DNA from: a bacterium
GTDB taxonomy: Bacteria; Patescibacteriota; Saccharimonadia; Saccharimonadales; UBA4665
Assembly: GCA_021848145.1 (NCBI GenBank)
Contig: JAJZMX010000002.1
Location: 143,503 to 207,502 of the forward strand
Length of the DNA: 64,000 bases
Reading direction: 5' to 3'
Each line of letters starts with the position of its first letter. Positions within the stretch are counted from its first letter, which is position 1. The notes under the pieces are model-generated. The model searched no databases. It had not been told where the DNA came from and worked only from the letters and a program-made list of their open reading frames with translations. The position numbers and the translations under genes were made by a program. Below are positions 1 through 8,733 of the stretch, piece by piece.

Positions 1-2
1 TT

Positions 3-389
3 GATCTATTAGTAGAACCAAGTATAGGAAGTACGACTTTTGACTTAGCCCAAGCAGCATTTAGCCATGATGTACATAAGGCAATTGGTCTTTATTTGGA
101 ACAGAGGGCATTAAGGGTTGATCCAGCCATAATTATTGGTTCTTTGGCATGGCAGATAAATTTGTTGGCGCTTGTTAAGTCAGACCCTTCAAAAAGCGAT
201 GAACAATTGGCAAAAGATAATGGAATTAATCCTTGGGCGATTTCAAAAGCAAAACGACTTGCCAAGGATATAAATACCAGTGACTTGGTTTATGCGGTAG
301 ATAAGTTACTAGAGATAGACTCCAAAAGCAAAAGCACATCGATCAATATTGATGATGCTCTTTTATACTATTTGCTTAAGATTTCTTAG
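3..389 (+). CDS. holA: DNA polymerase III delta subunit, C-terminal part (5' cut by window edge)
   Basis: The open frame runs in from the left edge, so only the last 128 codons are seen. The motifs SLAWQINLLALVK, NPWAISKAKRLAK and LVYAVDKLLEID match the C-terminal collar region of the clamp-loader delta subunit, which opens the sliding clamp during replication. The gene ends convergently with rpsT, overlapping its 3' end by 14 bases; holA-rpsT adjacency is common in bacteria and supports the call. The N-terminal AAA+ domain lies outside the window. The call rests on motif recognition and neighbourhood. Confidence 0.85.
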   Translation, partial: DLLVEPSIGSTTFDLAQAAFSHDVHKAIGLYLEQRALRVDPAIIIGSLAWQINLLALVKSDPSKSDEQLAKDNGINPWAISKAKRLAKDINTSDLVYAVDKLLEIDSKSKSTSINIDDALLYYLLKIS

Positions 390-729
390 TTGTTCTCTTA
401 GGCGTGGTTTTTTTTGCAGCCGTCTTGGCGGCAGGCTTCTTTGTAGTAGTAGTCTTAGCCTTTGCTACAGTTTTGCTCGCAGGCTTAGCATTAGCGGCTT
501 TTGCTTTTGCGGCTGCACGCTTTTTCATCCTTGCTGCTTTGTTCTTATGGATAAGTCCTTTTTTCAATGCACGGTCTATCTTACTTTGCGCATCAGAATG
601 CGTACTGGCGCTTGGCTTGGCAGACAGGCTTTTTATTGAACCCTTAAGGGCTCGTTTAGTTTTACTATTACGTATTGAAGCTTTTCGGGCTACATGTACG
701 CGCTTTTTTGCTGACTTAATTATTGGCAT
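376..729 (-). CDS. rpsT: 30S ribosomal protein S20
   Basis: The N-terminus MPIIKSAKKRVHVARK and the SDAQSKIDRALKKGLIHKNKAARMKK segment (seen around residues 45-70) are typical of S20, which binds 16S rRNA early in small-subunit assembly. At 117 residues it is about 30 longer than usual. The excess is a low-complexity Ala/Lys/Thr tail after residue 80, like the histone H1-like tails of some bacterial ribosomal proteins. The ATG at 729 has only a weak AGAAAAG upstream. It converges on holA and has its own promoter. Confidence 0.95.
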   Translation of the reverse strand: MPIIKSAKKRVHVARKASIRNSKTKRALKGSIKSLSAKPSASTHSDAQSKIDRALKKGLIHKNKAARMKKRAAAKAKAANAKPASKTVAKAKTTTTKKPAAKTAAKKTTPKRTTKKS

Positions 730-764
730 TCTTTTCTATCCAGTTAAATTAATTACGGTTCTTA

Positions 765-794
765 ACTATACAAGAGGTTATATTGCGAATGCAA
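765..794 (-). promoter_or_regulatory. rpsT promoter
   Basis: On the minus strand a TTGCAT -35 box (789-794) is followed after 18 bases by a TATAGT -10 box (765-770), giving a leader of about 30 bases before rpsT. Confidence 0.55.
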
Positions 795-866
795 TGGTCG
801 ATGGACATAAGGGGCAAAACATGCTAGTATTTTCATTAAATTACCAAATAAAAAAATCTATATAAA

Positions 867-2420
867 ATGGACACTAAAATTCAGCTCGCCGAGAAACTTC
901 AGGCCGCAAACAACATACTGGTTACAGTAAGCAATAATCCTACTGTAGATCAGTTATCTGCTTGCATCGGGATGACCTTGTGGCTTAATAAGATGAACAA
1001 ACACGGTACTGCAGTATTTAGTGGGGACATTCCTAATACCTTAGAGTTTTTACAGCCTGAAGCTACATTAGAGAAAAACACCGATTCCCTAAGAGACTTC
1101 ATAATTGCATTAGACAAAAGCAAGGCCGACAAACTTCGTTATAAGGTTGAAGATAGGGTCGTAAAAATATATATAACCCCTTATAGGACAAGTCTTAGTG
1201 AAGATGACCTGGAGTTCAGCCAGGGCGACTTTAATGTAGACGCAATCGTAGCTATAGGAGTAAGCAAACAAGAAGATTTAGATCAGGCCATAATGGCTCA
1301 TGGTCGTATCTTGCATGATGCCGTAGTAACAACGATAAACACGTCTAGTGACGCTGGCTTGGGGTCAATTAACTGGATAGACACTACGGCAAGTAGCCTT
1401 TCAGAATTAGTTTATGACCTTTGTCAGTCTATAGACGCAAAACAGTTGGATCCACAGATAGCAACAGCTTTGCTCACTGGAATTGTGTCAGAAACAGAAC
1501 GCTTTAGTAATAATAAGACTACTCCAAATACGATGAGTGTTGCTGCAGCATTGATGGGTGCAGGAGCAAACCAACAATTGGTTGCTAATAAACTAGAAGA
1601 AGGTCAGACAGCACAGAGTACCCCTACTAAACCCATAGCCGATAATGATGAATCGCAATCAACGTCTAAAAAAGAAGATAAGCCGGAAGAAAAGACTTCT
1701 GACGGGACACTTGAGATTGAACATACTTCCATAGAACCTCTGAAGCCAGAAGCCGGAAGTCAAGCAAAAGAAGAATTAGAGGCTTTAGCTGAAGAAGAAG
1801 CAGAACCGTCAGACATTAGGCCCCCTAAAGATTTAGGAGTAGACCTTAATGTTCATCAGGATGAACCACAAACAGACTCTACTCAAACCGAAGAAGATAA
1901 GCCCAATGAAGACGAGGCAAATAAGTTCGTCAGCGAGCCCCCGCAGTTAGGCGGAATGTTAAGCGCTAACACTATTCCAGACGATGAAATGGAACCATCC
2001 TCTGACCCCTTAAGCTTACCTCCTGTAGATTCAGTAGATTCACCCCGAATAATAGATCAAGCGGCTTCACATGACGAACCAAGCGACAAAGAAGCACCTA
2101 AGAATCCTGACGTGCCAGAATCGCAGCCACCTGCAGGCCCAGGGGTGTCAGAGGATACTAGGCAAACTGATGGCCCAAAAGAAAAAGGTGATACTCTTAG
2201 TGAACTTGAGAAAGCCGTAGACAGTCCACACTTAGGTGAATTAAGAGATAAAGCGAGTGATGCTCTAGAGAGTAAAACAAATGGTGAAAACAAATCTCAA
2301 GTGGAGTTTAATCCAAACGACTTTACTATAGATGAACATGATGACCCTGATGCTCCGCCTCAAGTGCCTCCACCAATCGTTCCTCCAGGCTTTTTGCCGC
2401 CTGAACCACCAGCTTCATAA
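867..2420 (+). CDS. Degenerate DHH-family (NrnA-like) protein with acidic disordered tail
   Basis: Residues 1-245 follow the fold of NrnA/DHH phosphoesterases: VSNNPTVDQLSACIG sits where NPDGDALGS is expected, and ATALLTGIVSETERFSNN matches the usual ATALYTGIxTDTGRF segment. The defining DHH triad is replaced by NTS (INTSSDAGLGSINWID) and the later Asp is Glu, so nanoRNase activity is doubtful. Residues 250-517 are Glu/Asp/Pro-rich with no fold visible, ending in PPIVPPGFLPPEPPAS. It lies directly before truB, exactly where nrnA sits in nusA-infB-rbfA-nrnA-truB clusters, 3 bases apart. It may be a structural or RNA-binding relic of NrnA. No Shine-Dalgarno is seen; an AT-rich TATATAA lies just before the ATG. 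Confidence 0.65.
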   Translation: MDTKIQLAEKLQAANNILVTVSNNPTVDQLSACIGMTLWLNKMNKHGTAVFSGDIPNTLEFLQPEATLEKNTDSLRDFIIALDKSKADKLRYKVEDRVVKIYITPYRTSLSEDDLEFSQGDFNVDAIVAIGVSKQEDLDQAIMAHGRILHDAVVTTINTSSDAGLGSINWIDTTASSLSELVYDLCQSIDAKQLDPQIATALLTGIVSETERFSNNKTTPNTMSVAAALMGAGANQQLVANKLEEGQTAQSTPTKPIADNDESQSTSKKEDKPEEKTSDGTLEIEHTSIEPLKPEAGSQAKEELEALAEEEAEPSDIRPPKDLGVDLNVHQDEPQTDSTQTEEDKPNEDEANKFVSEPPQLGGMLSANTIPDDEMEPSSDPLSLPPVDSVDSPRIIDQAASHDEPSDKEAPKNPDVPESQPPAGPGVSEDTRQTDGPKEKGDTLSELEKAVDSPHLGELRDKASDALESKTNGENKSQVEFNPNDFTIDEHDDPDAPPQVPPPIVPPGFLPPEPPAS

Positions 2421-2423
2421 GTT

Positions 2424-3146
2424 ATGGAGGGAGTTCTTTTAATAGACAAACCTGCTGGTTGGACTAGTTTTGATGTAGTCAAATATGTCAGGAGAGTCGT
2501 TTCTTTAATGGAAGGCGTGCCTTCAAAAAGGATCAAGGTAGGTCACAGCGGTACGCTTGACCCATTTGCTACGGGCCTACTAATAATACTTGTAGGCAAG
2601 AAATTTACGTCGTCAGCTTCATATCTGTTAAAACAAAACAAAAAGTACTTAGTTACATTGGAATTGGGAAAAGTAAGCAGCACAGGGGATCCTGAAGGAG
2701 AAATTACTAGATCTATAGATAGTGCTAAGGTGCTTTCAAGGATGGATATAGAAGGGGCACTCAAAACCTTTAAAGGCGAGATATGGCAGAAGCCCCCAAT
2801 CTTCTCGGCTATAAAAGTTAATGGAGTTAGGGCGTACAAGCTAGCCCGCGCTAATCAGGATGTTGAACTCGAAAACCGACTAGTAACAATTAAGTCAATT
2901 GAATTGTTAGATTATGAATTTCCGTTTGTAAAGTTTGTAGCTGAGGTGTCTAGTGGAACATATATCCGTTCTTTGGTTCAAGATCTGGGTACTAAACTAA
3001 AATGTGGCGCCTATTGCACAGAGCTCAGGCGTATAGCAATAGGAAATTATTCAATTGAACATGCAATTAAGCCTGAGCAAATAAATGAACAAACAATTAA
3101 TGCCATGCTTCTAAAGGATGCATTAGTAGTAATGAAGGCTGAGTAA
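2424..3146 (+). CDS. truB: tRNA pseudouridine-55 synthase
   Basis: This enzyme isomerises U55 in the T-loop of tRNAs. The N-terminus GVLLIDKPAGWTSFDVV and the catalytic loop GHSGTLDPFATGLL, with the nucleophilic Asp near residue 46, are intact, and SGTYIRSLVQDLG near residue 180 is the conserved substrate-binding strand. At 240 residues it lacks the C-terminal PUA extension of the long E. coli form. It follows the DHH-like gene by 3 bases and precedes rpsO and pnp, the classical order. Confidence 0.93.
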   Translation: MEGVLLIDKPAGWTSFDVVKYVRRVVSLMEGVPSKRIKVGHSGTLDPFATGLLIILVGKKFTSSASYLLKQNKKYLVTLELGKVSSTGDPEGEITRSIDSAKVLSRMDIEGALKTFKGEIWQKPPIFSAIKVNGVRAYKLARANQDVELENRLVTIKSIELLDYEFPFVKFVAEVSSGTYIRSLVQDLGTKLKCGAYCTELRRIAIGNYSIEHAIKPEQINEQTINAMLLKDALVVMKAE

Positions 3147-3164
3147 GAAACAGATACAAATCTA

Positions 3165-3193
3165 TTGCTAAAAAGGATACTTTTTGCTAGAGT
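3165..3193 (+). promoter_or_regulatory. rpsO promoter
   Basis: TTGCTA (3165-3170), a 17-base spacer and TAGAGT (3188-3193). The predicted start of transcription near 3200 is two bases before the rpsO ATG, and no Shine-Dalgarno is present, so the mRNA is probably leaderless. Confidence 0.5.
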
Positions 3194-3201
3194 AGCATCA
3201 G

Positions 3202-3468
3202 ATGATAACGAGAGAACAAAAGGAAGCCGCTATTAAAGGTGTTCAGGGGCATGCCAAGGACACTGGCGGATCTAGCGCGCAAGTAGCAGTATTAACTGAG
3301 AGAATAAAGCAACTTACCGAGCATTTGAAAGAGAATAAGCATGACTTCATGGCGAGAAGAGGTTTATTGCAAATGGTAGGCCAACGTCGCCGTTTATTAC
3401 GGTATATTGCGAAACGTGATAGCCAAAGTTATCTTGAGCTTATACAGAAGCTCGGCATCAGGCGCTAA
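3202..3468 (+). CDS. rpsO: 30S ribosomal protein S15
   Basis: The protein is 88 residues, normal for S15, with typical features: DTGSSAQVAVLTERIKQLTEHL, then the LLQMVGQRRRLLRYIAKRD segment that binds 16S rRNA helix 22. It lies between truB and pnp as in most bacteria. The ATG appears to be essentially at the transcript start. Confidence 0.97.
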   Translation: MITREQKEAAIKGVQGHAKDTGGSSAQVAVLTERIKQLTEHLKENKHDFMARRGLLQMVGQRRRLLRYIAKRDSQSYLELIQKLGIRR

Positions 3469-3483
3469 TGTGCTTAAACTTAT

Positions 3484-3509
3484 TCTTCTTGATTAGTTCG
3501 AGAAGAAGA
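3484..3509 (+). other. Hairpin between rpsO and pnp
   Basis: TCTTCTT (3484-3490) pairs with AAGAAGA (3503-3509) across a 12-base loop, with no T-run, so it is not a terminator. In E. coli a hairpin in this same intergenic region is an RNase III processing site through which PNPase autoregulates; equivalence here is only positional inference. Confidence 0.35.
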
Positions 3510-3654
3510 GCTTGTGCACATTAAAAGAACTACAGGTAATCTGGGGTAGAGCCACAGATATATTGCCAAGAGACAAGCACAAGGAAGGACAATATATTTG
3601 CACTCTGCCTCAAATTGTCGGAACACACACCGACCATGTAGGGAAAGGAATAAC

Positions 3655-5790
3655 TTGTCAGAAATAATTAACCCCTTTGGGAAGCCAATATTGGCTGTAG
3701 AAACAGATTTTTGTGGTAGGAGGCTTAGCTTAGAGATTAACCGTGTAGGATTCCGTTCTACTGCTTCCGTGATTGCCAGGTATGGCGACACTGTAGTTTT
3801 AGGAACCGCCATGCTCAGCAAAGAGGCAGTTCAAGGCTTCGACTATTTTCCACTAAGTATTGATTACGAAGAAAAGTTTTATGCAGCAGGTAAAATTAGC
3901 GGATCTCGCTATATAAAGAGAGAGGGAAGACCAAGTGATGAGGCTATTCTTATTGGTCGTTTAATAGATCGCCCGATTCGACCCTTATGGCCTAAAGGTT
4001 ATAGGCATGAGGTTCAGGGGATAGCTACAGTGCTTTCAATGGATCCTGACTTTAGGCCGGACATGGTGGCTATGATTGCTACAAGCATGGCTTTTTTGTT
4101 AACTGGTGCACCTTTTGAAGGCCCTGTTGCAGGATTACGTGTTGGGTTAGATAAAGAAGGTAAATTCTCTTCTTTCTTGAGTCCAGAACAACAGGAGGCC
4201 GGCGGTTTAGATCTAGTTGTCGCTGGAACTTCTGACGGCGTAATGATGGTAGAGGCTGGAGCAAAAGAAGTAAGCGAGGAACAGGTAGCGGAAGCTATAA
4301 CATACGCCCACTCGGCAATGCAGCCAGCCATAGCCATACAGAACGAACTGCTTAAGAAAGTTAACCCTGAAAAACAAGAATATACCCTAGTATTGCCAGA
4401 CGAATCTATCCAGGAGAGGGTCGATAAATGGGTTAAGGGTAAGCTAGGAGCCAACCTGAGGGCTCCGTATCCGGAGAGGAATGACCTTCTCCAGACATTA
4501 AGGGATGCGATGCACGATGAGCTAACTCCGGAAGTTGAAGATTATGAGGATAAGAAGCAGGAATATGATGATGCTTTTACTTTAGCGGTACATAAAGACG
4601 TGAGGGAAGGTATCGTAAAAGACAATACTCGTCCTGACGGGAGGGCAATGACTGAGGTAAGGCCTTTAAGCAGTCAGGTAGGCTTTTTGCCAAGAGTTCA
4701 TGGATCTAGCATCTTTACCCGTGGAGTAACTCAAGCAATGAACATAGTTACGTTAGCTCCTCTTAGTTATTCACAGGCCATAGACACTATGGAGGTGAAT
4801 GGTGAGAAGAGGTATATGCATCACTACAACGCTCCAGGCTGGACTGTTGGAGAAGTCAGGCGCTTGGGCAGTCCAGGTCGTAGAGAGATTGGCCATAGTT
4901 ATTTGGCCGAAAGAGCGCTAACACCAGTTTTACCACCAGAAAGCAGCTTTCCTTATGCTATACGTTCAGTAACAGAGATTATGAGCCAAAACGGATCGAC
5001 TTCTATGGCTGCAACCTGCTCAAGTTGTTTGGCGTTAATGGATGCAGGCGTGCCCCTAAGCGCCCCTGTTAGTGGTATTGCAATGGGCCTAATGTTGGAC
5101 GGTGATACCTCTTATATACTGAGTGACATTGCTGATGCGGAAGACTTCGCCGGCGACATGGACTTTAAGGTTGCTGGAACTGAAAAGGGCATAACTGCCC
5201 TACAAATGGACATGAAGGTCCATGGGTTAAGCGTAGAGACGCTTAAGAAAGCTTTGCTGCAGGCAAAAGAAGGTCGGGCATTTATCCTAAACCACATGCT
5301 TGAGACTCTTGAAGCTCCACGAAAAGACTTAAGCCAATATGCTCCTCGGGTGGAGTCAATCCAGATCCTCCCAGAAAAGATTCGGGAAGTTATTGGTAAA
5401 GGAGGAGAGACAATACAAAAAATTACTGCAGAAACTGGAGCTGAAATAGATATTGAAGATGATGGCACTGTGCGTATTGCCAGTTCGGATTTGAGTAGCA
5501 TTAATGCCGCCAAACAATGGATACTAAGTATTACCGCAGAACCTGAGGTCGGAAAGATCTACGAGAATGTACCAGTCGTAAGTGTTTTAGACTTCGGTGC
5601 TTTTGTGCAGATATTGCCAGGTAAGGACGGTCTAGTACATGTTTCTGAAATGAGCGAAGAAAGGGTGAGTAAACCAAGTGATGTTGTTAAAGAAGGTGAC
5701 AGGGTGACAGTAAAACTAGTTGCTATTGATGACCGTGGTCGCCTACAACTATCCATGAAGGCAGCTGCCCGTGAGCTTAAGGACAAATAA
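3655..5790 (+). CDS. pnp: Polyribonucleotide nucleotidyltransferase (PNPase)
   Basis: A phosphorolytic 3'-5' exoribonuclease of about 711 residues. Two RNase PH-like domains (about 1-220 and 320-550) flank a helical linker; they are followed by a KH domain (VIGKGGETIQKI) and an S1 domain (SVLDFGAFVQILPGKDGLVH). I chose TTG at 3655 because AGGGAAAGGAA lies directly upstream and the protein then begins SEIINPFGK; an in-frame TTG at 3598 would add residues unlike the family. The gene is preceded by a 185-base gap with a hairpin. The domain set and length are complete. Confidence 0.95.
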   Translation: MSEIINPFGKPILAVETDFCGRRLSLEINRVGFRSTASVIARYGDTVVLGTAMLSKEAVQGFDYFPLSIDYEEKFYAAGKISGSRYIKREGRPSDEAILIGRLIDRPIRPLWPKGYRHEVQGIATVLSMDPDFRPDMVAMIATSMAFLLTGAPFEGPVAGLRVGLDKEGKFSSFLSPEQQEAGGLDLVVAGTSDGVMMVEAGAKEVSEEQVAEAITYAHSAMQPAIAIQNELLKKVNPEKQEYTLVLPDESIQERVDKWVKGKLGANLRAPYPERNDLLQTLRDAMHDELTPEVEDYEDKKQEYDDAFTLAVHKDVREGIVKDNTRPDGRAMTEVRPLSSQVGFLPRVHGSSIFTRGVTQAMNIVTLAPLSYSQAIDTMEVNGEKRYMHHYNAPGWTVGEVRRLGSPGRREIGHSYLAERALTPVLPPESSFPYAIRSVTEIMSQNGSTSMAATCSSCLALMDAGVPLSAPVSGIAMGLMLDGDTSYILSDIADAEDFAGDMDFKVAGTEKGITALQMDMKVHGLSVETLKKALLQAKEGRAFILNHMLETLEAPRKDLSQYAPRVESIQILPEKIREVIGKGGETIQKITAETGAEIDIEDDGTVRIASSDLSSINAAKQWILSITAEPEVGKIYENVPVVSVLDFGAFVQILPGKDGLVHVSEMSEERVSKPSDVVKEGDRVTVKLVAIDDRGRLQLSMKAAARELKDK

Positions 5791-5817
5791 GGGTAAGTAA
5801 GGTTAAGACAATAAGCT

Positions 5818-6027
5818 ATGGCGAATAAGTTCATAAAATGGCAGCACACTAAGCTGGGGGAAATTGTTTCGGCGCTGGCTTGTTTCGGTTTTGCCTACTG
5901 GTTCTTCACCCTAAGTGTTAATCTTGGGAACTTACTATACTATTTATTTACGTTGATGTTCCTTGTATATTTCTTTAAATTCAGTTTTCGGTTGATTGGA
6001 GAGTTAGTACATGGCATATTCCACTAA
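5818..6027 (+). CDS. Small two-helix membrane protein, unknown
   Basis: A 69-residue protein of unknown function. Residues 17-35 and 37-62 are strongly hydrophobic and aromatic-rich, suggesting two membrane helices with a short basic N-terminus. It starts 27 bases after pnp and overlaps the UDG gene by 17 bases, so it is probably co-transcribed with both. No family is recognised. Its coding nature is supported by the overlap arrangement and by the membrane pattern rather than by homology. Confidence 0.6.
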   Translation: MANKFIKWQHTKLGEIVSALACFGFAYWFFTLSVNLGNLLYYLFTLMFLVYFFKFSFRLIGELVHGIFH

Positions 6028-6631
6028 GGAGAAGCAGCTTGATCAGGTTAAACAAAGCATAATTGCAGATAATGTATGTGAAAGTATAGCTTCGCAAGCC
6101 ACCCAGTTAGTTTTTGGGGATGGCGACGTAAATAGTAGTATAGTTTTTGTTGGGGAAGCCCCTGGCAAAAAGGAAGATGAACTTGGGTTACCGTTTGTCG
6201 GTGCTGCAGGCAAATTCTTAAACGAAATGCTTGAAATGATTGGCCTAGGCAGAAGTGACGTGTATATAACTAATATCGTCAAGTACAGACCTCCAAACAA
6301 CCGAGATCCTCTACCCCAAGAAAAGAAATCCTTTTTACCATATTTACAGAGGCAACTAGAGATTATCCAGCCTAAAATAGTAGTAGCATTAGGCAGGCAT
6401 GCTGCTAACTGTTTTCTTCCTGAGCTACGAATTAGTCAAGAACACGGACAACCCAAAAGGTTAAAATTAAAATTTAGTGATAACGAACTAACAATTATCT
6501 TGCTACCTCTATACCATCCAGCCGCCGCACTTTATAACGGATCAATGCGGCAAACCCTAATAGATGACTTTGCCCGGATTCCGGAAATAATTAAGCAAAG
6601 CAACAACAATTTAGAACAATTAACACTTTAA
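6011..6631 (+). CDS. Uracil-DNA glycosylase, family 4-like, lacking the Fe-S cysteines
   Basis: The core is that of a family 4 UDG, which removes uracil from DNA: GEAPGKKEDELGLPFVGAAGKFL at 48-70, TNIVKYRPPNNRDP at 87-100 and YHPAAALYN near 165-173. The four cysteines that hold the 4Fe-4S cluster in characterised members align here with N21, E24, Y92 and F108 (for example KCRPPNNRDP has become KYRPPNNRDP). C23 is one residue out of register. The enzyme therefore probably folds without a cluster. Its length (206) is normal for the family. It overlaps the small membrane gene upstream and is followed by rnj. Confidence 0.85.
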   Translation: MAYSTKEKQLDQVKQSIIADNVCESIASQATQLVFGDGDVNSSIVFVGEAPGKKEDELGLPFVGAAGKFLNEMLEMIGLGRSDVYITNIVKYRPPNNRDPLPQEKKSFLPYLQRQLEIIQPKIVVALGRHAANCFLPELRISQEHGQPKRLKLKFSDNELTIILLPLYHPAAALYNGSMRQTLIDDFARIPEIIKQSNNNLEQLTL

Positions 6632-6658
6632 TAATTTAGAAAGGAATATAAGAAAAAT

Positions 6659-8674
6659 ATGACAGATCAATCTAAAAATAACGCGAGGCCTAAGCAAGCC
6701 CGCAAAACAAATCCGAACAAGCTAGGTAGTAATTTAAGTATACCTAGGTCTCAAGCTGTTCGTGCTCAGAAACGATCACAAATGGATGCGCAGAAAATAG
6801 CTAATCAGTACAACAAAGCTGAGCTATCCTCACGCGGCCGGGCAAATGTAATTGGTGATGACAGTGGAAAACTCAAGATTAGTTTCTTGGGAGGTCAAGA
6901 GGCAATTGGCGAAAAAAACATGCAAGTTTTGGAATGGGAAAATGACGCTATAATTCTTGATTGTGGAAACCACCTAGGGATCGAATTACCTGGCGTTAAT
7001 TACACTATTGCTGACACAACATATCTTGATTCAATTAAGCACAAGATCAGGGGTTACGTAATTAGTCATGGTCACCTTGACCATCTAGGTGGCCTAAAAC
7101 ACATTGCACCAAAATATCCAGCACCGATTTATGGTTCTAGGTTCACCTTAGGTGTAGTTGCAAAAACTTTTGAAGACGCATTTGCCGAGTCAGGACTTGA
7201 ATTTACGCCCGAATTAATCGTGATGAATATGGACAACCATGAAAGACTTAAAGTAGGCTCGTTTTTCATTGAATTAGTTAGGATTACGCACTCTGTTCCG
7301 GAGTCGACTTGTATGGTAGTAGATACCCCAGTCGGACGCGTTATTAATACTGGGGACTGGCGTCTCGATCCAGAGCCATTAGATGATAAGCCTACTGATG
7401 CAGAGCGATTAAAACAGCTTGGGGATGAAGGCGTTCTTCTATTAATGAGCGACAGCTGTAACACTCCTTTACCGGGTCGCACACCAACCGAACATACTCT
7501 TCAGCAAAGCTTCCATGACATTATAGGTAATGCCGAAGGAAGGGTTTTTGTGGCTATTTTTTCATCGAACATGAACCGTGTTCAGATGATTGTTAATGCA
7601 GCTGCTGCAAGTGGGCGTAGAGTTGCCTTAGATGGGCGGAGCATGATCTCATATGCTGAAATTGCTGTGCGTCAGGGCATTTTAAAAATTCCAAAAGGAA
7701 CAGTGCTTCCCATGCGCGAGATGCCCAATATACCAGATCGACAAGTACTGGTTATTTGTACTGGTGGACAAGGTGAGCCTGGGGCTGCTTTGCAGCGCAT
7801 GGCCGAAGGTCAGCACAAGCATATTAAACTTAAAGAGGGAGATACTGTAGTTGTTAGCTCAACCCCTATTCCCGGTAATGAGGTGCGTTACGAAGAAATA
7901 GGCAACGACCTTGTTAAAAGGGGAGTTCATCTATATAGGCATCCAACGCATGAGGTAGACAATGTGGGGCCGTTGCACGTTTCGGGCCATGCTAGGAGAG
8001 ATGAGTATAGGGAGATGCTCCATATAATCCGTCCAAAATTCTTCTTGCCTATCTATGCTGGCACACTAAATCGTAAATATTACGCTGAGATGGCCGTAGA
8101 AGAGGGCTGGAAGCGAGATAATGTCATCATGGCTGATAATGGCGACTCGATTCTATTTTCCGAAGACTCATGGAATAAAACACAGCCAGTACCTTATGGT
8201 AGTTTGTTGGTTGACCAAACTGGTTCGATCGTAAGCAATGTTGTTGTTAAGGACCGTGTGCTGTTGAGTGAAGAGGGTCTTGTAGCGGTAGTGTTAACTA
8301 TTGACCGCAAAACTGGCAACTTGCTTACTTCACCTGACATCATCAGCCGTGGGTTTATATATATGCGAGATAAAGAAGAGATAATGAACGGTCTTCGGCA
8401 AGAATTGAAGAGAGCCGTTACCCAACGCTTTAAACGAGTAGATTTAGACAGATTTAAGGCCGAGCTAAAGGATCATGTGACCCATTACTTGTTTGAACAA
8501 ACTCAGTTAAGTCCAATAGTAATTCCGGTTGTTAATGTAATTTCCGGCAAGGTAGGGGACGCTAAAACTGTTCACCAGACAAAGACAAAGACCGAAGAGG
8601 AATTAGCTATAGAGCAGCAGCGTCGATTTCAGGAAATGAGGGCTAGATTACTTGGTCAAGACCAACCAGATTAA
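6659..8674 (+). CDS. rnj: Ribonuclease J
   Basis: A metallo-beta-lactamase/beta-CASP nuclease for mRNA decay and rRNA 5' maturation. The Zn-binding SHGHLDHLGGL lies near residue 135 and HSVPEST near 215. The beta-CASP motif GTGG-type segment VICTGGQGEPGAAL lies near 365, and HVSGHARRDEY near 440. The C-terminal domain continues to 671. Residues 1-55 form a basic Lys/Arg/Gln-rich extension absent from B. subtilis RNase J1. AAAGGAATATAAG precedes the ATG. No RNase E appears nearby; RNase J and PNPase lying close together suggests a shared decay role. Confidence 0.95.
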   Translation: MTDQSKNNARPKQARKTNPNKLGSNLSIPRSQAVRAQKRSQMDAQKIANQYNKAELSSRGRANVIGDDSGKLKISFLGGQEAIGEKNMQVLEWENDAIILDCGNHLGIELPGVNYTIADTTYLDSIKHKIRGYVISHGHLDHLGGLKHIAPKYPAPIYGSRFTLGVVAKTFEDAFAESGLEFTPELIVMNMDNHERLKVGSFFIELVRITHSVPESTCMVVDTPVGRVINTGDWRLDPEPLDDKPTDAERLKQLGDEGVLLLMSDSCNTPLPGRTPTEHTLQQSFHDIIGNAEGRVFVAIFSSNMNRVQMIVNAAAASGRRVALDGRSMISYAEIAVRQGILKIPKGTVLPMREMPNIPDRQVLVICTGGQGEPGAALQRMAEGQHKHIKLKEGDTVVVSSTPIPGNEVRYEEIGNDLVKRGVHLYRHPTHEVDNVGPLHVSGHARRDEYREMLHIIRPKFFLPIYAGTLNRKYYAEMAVEEGWKRDNVIMADNGDSILFSEDSWNKTQPVPYGSLLVDQTGSIVSNVVVKDRVLLSEEGLVAVVLTIDRKTGNLLTSPDIISRGFIYMRDKEEIMNGLRQELKRAVTQRFKRVDLDRFKAELKDHVTHYLFEQTQLSPIVIPVVNVISGKVGDAKTVHQTKTKTEEELAIEQQRRFQEMRARLLGQDQPD

Positions 8675-8720
8675 TTGTAATAAGACACCTTTAGATCTGG
8701 CATAACTTGGCATTTGAGTG

Positions 8721-8726
8721 TATAAT
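8721..8726 (+). promoter_or_regulatory. ftsK -10 box
   Basis: A perfect TATAAT ends 8 bases before the ftsK ATG, with no Shine-Dalgarno between, implying a leaderless transcript. No convincing -35 box is visible. Confidence 0.5.
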
Positions 8727-8733
8727 TAGCTAA

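Noticed and set aside
404..865. 153-codon plus-strand frame over rpsT
   Set aside because: It is the complement of the Ala/Lys-rich rpsT tail and has no independent support.
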